NCBI GenBank assembly: GCA_000512085.1
Contig: ASPP01008657.1
Coordinates: forward strand, 1 to 23,658
Direction: 5' to 3'
Source: Reticulomyxa filosa
Lineage: Eukaryota > Foraminifera > Reticulomyxidae
Length of the DNA: 23,658 nt
Shown: positions 19,466 through 23,658 of the stretch, in pieces
Layout of the letters: the number at the start of each line of letters is the position of its first letter
Numbering within the stretch: position 1 is the first letter of the stretch
Translations under genes and position numbers: made by a program
Notes under the pieces: generated by a model
The model's input: only the letters and a program-made list of their open reading frames with translations
Databases searched by the model: none
What the model was told of the DNA's origin: nothing

Positions 19466-21118
19466 ATGGCGCAGGCACCTGTGAATTCAGTATAATACTT
19501 TTTTTTGTTTTTAAAAAATGAAAATCAAAAACAGACTGCTTTTGAACAGAATAACCAGGAGTCAGTTGCAGAAAAATGGGAAACATTTGGCAAAACATTA
19601 AAAGGAAGCAATAACACAGTAACAAACAGTGTCGGGGGTTGGTCAAGTGCTTATGGCAGCACTGTTGTGAGCAAAGGAGCCATTCAAGAGTGGGTTGTGG
19701 AGTATCATGTAGGTGCAGATGATGACGGAGATTTCGCATCAAGCTGTGGTATTGCAACCGATACCAAATATTTAGACTCATGGTTCCAAGGCCGTGAAGA
19801 ATGGAGCGTGGGTTTGTTGTGACAAAAAAAAGCAATACATTATGTATTTTTAAATGCCAACCAAACAAATAAACAAACAAAAAAAATTTTTTTTTTGGTA
19901 TGTTTCCCAAACATGTTTTTTTTTTTTTTTAAATATGTGTACGTAACATAAAACAAAACAAAAAAATTTTGAAAATCCAGCGATTCGAATGAGAAAGTCA
20001 ACATTACTTGTGAAATTGCCCAACGAAAAAAAAAACGGAATTTGAGGCATATGCGGGCAAAACAGTGATAAACAAAACACGATTTCGAATCGTGTTGGAC
20101 ATGAGCACAAGACAAGTGTCATTTTTCTATCCTTGGGACACAAAAGCGCCAGTGCATGTCCACTCGAACCTTCCTGAAGATAGCCACTTCCGATTAGCTT
20201 GTTCACTTTTCTCAAAGAACACAACATTTGTGGTTATGTCGAGTAAATCGAGTGGACAGCAACAAAGCTATTGGAAGGCAATGGATTCCCTCAATACAAT
20301 GCTCGCGGACGTATCCAAGTCAAGTCATGATTTAGAGACTTTGCAGGTCAAAGATAATGTCAAGGACTTGCAAGAGATGAAACGTGATCTGGGCAAGTTC
20401 CAGGAACAGTTCTTGGAAAAATGGTCACTGCTCCAGCAACAAGTCAGCAAATGGCAGAAATCGATTTCCACTGTTTCCGCTCATATTGACGCTCAATTGA
20501 AACCAGCTACCGATAAATATCAGGTTCAAAACTTCAAACATGCGTGTAATATGTCATACGTCGTAAAAAAAAAAAAAAATTAATTTTTGTGTATACGTAT
20601 TATTACATTTGATCCACAAAACATCAATGTAAAAGAAAAACTTTATTTGAGAAACGCTGTTGTTGTTGTTGTTTTTTTGTAATAGGAATGGACGCTTACT
20701 GATGTTGTGAAGTGGATTTGCTATTTGGAAAATGGCAGATTTTTACTTTATGCAGATACATTGAGTCAGGCGCTTAGGAAAGTGGATTTCAGTGGCAAAA
20801 ACTTGGATAGTTTGAAAGAAGACGACTTGTCGACATTTGGGGTCACTAATTTAAAAGACAGTACCGATCTTTTTGCACATGTCCTCATATTGACAGGAAA
20901 AAAAAGTGTCAGCCAAGAGAAGTAAGTCTTGCTCTTCGATTGTGCATAATTTAATACAAACTTGAAAATAAAGAATTTTGTATAGTTTGCACGTTCTCCT
21001 CATAAAACTCTGCATGTTGAACAATAAAGTCTTGCGGACATTAATCTGTGTGGACTTAGTTAAAGCAATAAAATCATTAAGCTATCTTCCGTTGCGAGAA
21101 GCTGTGATTGGATTTTAA
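19466..21118 (+). CDS. SPRY-like, helical linker and SAM domain protein
   Basis: Five exons: 19466-19489, 19535-19811, 19981-20523, 20686-20921 and 20986-21118. The first ends in TCA before GTATAA; its intron is only 45 bases. The N-terminal half reads like a SPRY sandwich (AIQEWVVEYHVG, SCGIATDTKY, FRIVLDMSTRQVSFFY). A charged helical linker follows (about 20290-20520, heptad-like Leu/Lys/Gln/Glu). A SAM domain is encoded at 20686-20895 (WTLTDVVKWI, DSLKEDDLSTFGV). SPRY and SAM both mediate protein contacts, so this is likely a scaffold or adaptor. An A10 run at 20026-20035 breaks the frame, and nine As would restore it. The fourth exon can end at its own TAA (20923-20925) or be spliced at the overlapping GTAAGT. 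The spliced form gives 403 residues with a TAA at 21116, nine bases before a strong hairpin; the unspliced form gives 360. Confidence 0.78.
20026..20035 (+). repeat. A10 run with reading-frame break
   Basis: Ten A residues in the SPRY-like coding sequence. The upstream frame (LLVKLPNEKK) reaches TGA soon after. The conserved continuation (TEFEAYAGKTV) needs nine As. This is the same type of break as in the Tudor-SN gene. Confidence 0.75.
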
Positions 21119-21126
21119 TTTTGAAC

Positions 21127-21152
21127 GTGTAGAAATTGACAAATTTCTACAC
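21127..21152 (+). other. Perfect 11-bp hairpin after SPRY-SAM stop
   Basis: GTGTAGAAATT, loop GACA, AATTTCTACAC: a perfect 11-bp inverted repeat beginning nine bases after the TAA of the extended SPRY-SAM reading frame. Its position suggests a 3' UTR structure in that mRNA. It supports placing the end of the gene at 21118 but does not prove it. Function unknown. Confidence 0.7.
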
Positions 21153-22025
21153 CAAACTGTGTAAGGAAACTACTGAAACGGTTGAGTGCAAGTAATATAG
21201 ATAGGCGCTCTTTTGAGCAATTTTTAATAGAAAACAAAAGTAATTAAATGGAAGAAAGTACAAAGATAAATTTAGGAAAAGGGATTTTCATACTCCAAAC
21301 TAAATTTTACCTTACAGTCACTACGGGCACAAGATATCATAAAAATAGTAAATCGTTGATGACATATTCTTCAATTTGCAATAAATTCATCATTATGTCT
21401 GGGAAATAATAGTAAATAGTGAATTAATAATAACAATGAGTAAGCAGCTGAATAGATTGAGTAACAAACATATTGTTTTATAAGATGCACACAGTAAATT
21501 TGCTACAAATAACAAGAATTATTAATAAAAATTTTCTTTTTCTTTAAAAAGTAAACTGTACGATAAAAAGGGCCCTTAGAAAGAAACTTCTCGTCTTCGT
21601 AATATGTTTATTTTTTAAGCTCACAACCAAAAAAAAGAAAAAGTAACAAAAAAGGTAAAACATTTTTGAAAAGCAGGTCTCTTTGGAATTTTTGCTCCTG
21701 TACTGTGGTAAAGGAGGAAAAAAATTTCTAAGACTTTTAAATTATGCACTGAAAATCAAGAAAAGCAAAAACATAGTTTGAAAAAATATTATACTACGTT
21801 TTCGTCAACAAACATTATAGGGATAATTTGACCATTTTTTGTTTCAGAGTGAGCAGTGGTGTTCTAAACACGTGGGTTCATTGTAGTCACTATTACGTAT
21901 CAAAGCAACACGAGTCTCTCGCATTAATGCAATTGAATTGTATAATATAGCACAAATAACAAGTTGTACTTTTTTTTACTTTATGATGTACGCAGTGATT
22001 ATCAAACCTCAGTCAATCAATTTTT
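21153..22025. other. Intergenic, no gene seen
   Basis: AT-rich spacer of nearly 900 bases between the SPRY-SAM gene and the uncertain minus-strand coding area. No open frame of interest, repeat array or RNA gene was recognised. Confidence 0.45.
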
Positions 22026-22560
22026 TTATTGGCTTCTATTTATTCTTTTGATTTTTTCTTGATGCACGTTTCTATCCTTGAACGGTCGGGGTGATACTAC
22101 GCGTTGTCGCGTTTGCCATCTGGGTGTTTTTTTCATACTTTGACAAATTGCGTGGTTTTCGCAACATATTCTAGGAACACGTTTCTTGGCATTTCTTTGA
22201 CGAGTGTTTTGTGGTCTGTCTTGGAAACGAAATGAAGTAAAGCGAGAGAGGTACACGTTGCCTGCAACGATAACTTCCTTTTTGTTTTTTTTGGTTTTCC
22301 ACAATAACCACTCCTTTCTTAGCAATAGAATTTTTTGAAGCAGGAACGTAAAAACGATTACGAAGCTCAACCTTACGTTGAACAAGAAATTTTTGAAAAA
22401 AAACCAATAAACTCTTAATTTCAAGAACACTGAGCTTTACAAATCGACAATGATATACTCATGAAACAATGCTGACATTTCAACCCAAGGCATTCTATTG
22501 AGTCATAAATGCAATCAATATTCTTTAAACAAAAATCGCAAACACAACTTACTAAAATTG
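22026..22560 (-). other. Uncertain coding region, minus strand
   Basis: This stretch is less AT-rich than its surroundings and has long open minus-strand frames. One model joins an open frame containing VELRNRFYVPAS to a final exon at 22261-22133 (3' splice GTTGCAG; includes TDHKTLVKEMPRNVFLEY), ending in TGA, with a small GTTATT intron between. A rival frame stays open down to 22026 and is Arg-rich. Further left on the mRNA, about 22555-22445, a Cys-rich open frame follows TTTTAG (CVCDFCLKN...CLGLKCQHCF). The pieces do not join cleanly in phase. Coding is likely, but the model and function are unknown. Confidence 0.3.
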
Positions 22561-22963
22561 ATCAAAACATTCCAAAAAAGTCATGAACTTTTTACACATT
22601 GTAAACAAAAATAATAAAAAAAAATTTTGAGAAAACAAAAAAAACCTAAATATACTAAAACAAAAAGCCATAAATAGCTTTTTGTCGATTTTCAAGCTAA
22701 TAAATGCTATCTCTTTCCAGTTATTGACAAAAGCTGCAATAAAAAATACCGCTGGCGTAGGCTTTTTTGAACGTCAGACTATGATTCAAAATACGCATAT
22801 AACAAAGTACTTTATTAAAAAAAAAAAGCCACCCACTCCAAAGCATAAAAAGCGCCATTGGAACATTTAGGTGTTTTTTGTTTTTCTTTAAACAATTATA
22901 AACATACCTCTTTCGAATGCTAAGTTGATCCAAAAGAATTTTTTTTTGCTGACGGCTCCATCT
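22561..22963. other. AT-rich gap, possible stray exons
   Basis: Lies between two minus-strand coding areas. Two short open segments, VKDGAVSKKKFFWINLAFER before a GTATGT (about 22978-22908) and FVNNWKEIAFISLKIDKK after TTGCAG (about 22731-22680), would join in phase. The first overlaps the end of the gene to its right in another frame. It could be an alternative 3' end of that gene or chance. Confidence 0.25.
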
Positions 22964-23580
22964 TTAACGCCACGGTTCACAGTAACTGCGCTTGCACATT
23001 AAATACTACAACAAGAGGGGGGAAAAAAAAAAGTGTTTCCGAGTATTTTTTTTTTTAATGGTTATCAACTCCTACCATATGTACGTTCAACAACAAAAAA
23101 AAACTTACGTTTGTACAAGCCACAATATTTTCACTACTGCAATTACAATTGCAACATTTTTGAGGTTTGGCACTTGTTGATGTTGCAAGTACTGCAAACA
23201 ATTCCATGTCACTAGGCCTTCTCCGTCTTGTTGTCTGTGAGGAGAGCTGCGATTGGATAGACGAAGGATACTCTAATACCCCCCCCAAACAAAAACAAAA
23301 TTTGATTTTTATTTTTGCAATTCCCCTTCGCATCAACGTATATAACTTGTTTCTTCGCAAACATTTTGCTGACCCATGAGAGGACTAATGCCTGCACTCG
23401 GATTCAGCGCGGGGTCCAAAGGGGGACAACAGACTGGCTCGTTCTGCACCAACGTATGAGTTTGGCTTTGTTTTCTCCAAGCGTGTCCTGGCAATAATCC
23501 AGCCGGCATCGAACAATATTCGCTTCTTTGAGGAGAGTCACTTTTTCTTTGGAATGGAAATGGTGATACTTCCGGCATGT
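22964..23580 (-). CDS. Unrecognised gene, Cys-rich C-terminus, 5' part missing
   Basis: 3' end of a minus-strand gene entering from the right edge. An exon starts at 23580 after TTTTTTAG and encodes a Ser/Pro/Gln-rich segment (MPEVSPFPFQRKSD, SMPAGLLPGHAW). Its end is unclear: 23347 before GTTATA keeps phase with the next exon. The next exon, 23272-23109, encodes SSQTTRRRRPSDMELFAVL and a cluster KCCNCNC, ending at a perfect GTAAGT. A last exon, 23005-22964, adds a few residues with three Cys and stops at TAA. Eight Cys within about 30 residues suggest metal binding, but the pattern matches no finger I know. The first part looks disordered. I do not recognise the protein. Confidence 0.5.
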
Positions 23581-23617
23581 CTAAAAAAAAAAAAAACATC
23601 AATAAAGAAAGATGAAA

Positions 23618-23638
23618 GGGGGGGGGGGGGGGGAGGGG
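23618..23638. repeat. G16 homopolymer plus GGGG
   Basis: Sixteen G residues, one A, then four G residues, next to the right edge and probably within an intron of the minus-strand gene. It is striking in an AT-rich genome. It may form a G-quadruplex, or it may be an assembly or sequencing artefact near a contig end. Confidence 0.8.
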
Positions 23639-23658
23639 AAATAAAATAAAATAGAGTA

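Noticed and set aside
1-23658. CRISPR array, transposon, provirus or tRNA
   Set aside because: No regularly spaced repeats, reverse transcriptase, integrase or transposase motifs, terminal repeats or tRNA box sequences were seen on either strand.

Overview
This window is eukaryotic nuclear DNA. It is AT-rich, full of A/T homopolymers, and carries spliced protein-coding genes on both strands with small introns (about 45 to 270 bases). No bacterial operons, rRNA, tRNA, CRISPR arrays or recognisable transposons were seen. Gene content (DNA polymerase kappa, a Wee1-like kinase, Tudor-SN, histone H2B, SPRY-domain proteins), AT richness and loose 5' splice sites suggest a protist. A rhizarian such as a foraminifer (Reticulomyxa-like) is my best guess, by inference only.

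Layout, left to right. (1) 1-1903, plus: 3' part of a Y-family translesion polymerase of the kappa type, with a PIP-box-like motif and a C2HC ubiquitin-binding finger. (2) 3614-5947, plus: intronless 777-residue Wee1/Myt1-like kinase with an Asn/His-rich insert in its activation segment. (3) 7412-9307, minus: three-exon 522-residue divergent kinase whose catalytic loop has Ser in place of Lys. (4) 9768-14614, plus: nine-exon Tudor-SN (SND1) gene with a long Q/N/P/A-rich N-terminal extension and four reading-frame breaks, each at an A-run. (5) 14933-15944, minus: small SPRY-type gene. (6) 16140-16520, minus: histone H2B, followed 21 bases after its stop by a 6-bp/UUUU-loop hairpin resembling the metazoan histone 3' stem-loop. 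(7) 17269-18605, minus: a spliced gene resembling 2,4-diacetylphloroglucinol hydrolase (PhlG). (8) 19466-21118, plus: SPRY-like domain, helical linker and SAM domain, with one more A-run frame break and a strong 11-bp hairpin just after the stop. (9) 22964 to the right edge, minus: 3' end of an unrecognised gene with a Cys-rich C-terminus, with weaker possible coding sequence to its left.

The genes do not form an obvious pathway. Polymerase kappa, the Wee1-like kinase and H2B all belong to chromosome replication and the cell cycle, but in a eukaryote this adjacency may be chance. The most interesting signals are the histone-type stem-loop, the repeated use of GTT 5' splice sites, the frame breaks confined to A-runs in two genes, the PhlG-like hydrolase, and the SPRY-linker-SAM architecture. 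All protein identifications come from reading translated motifs by eye; no database search was run.
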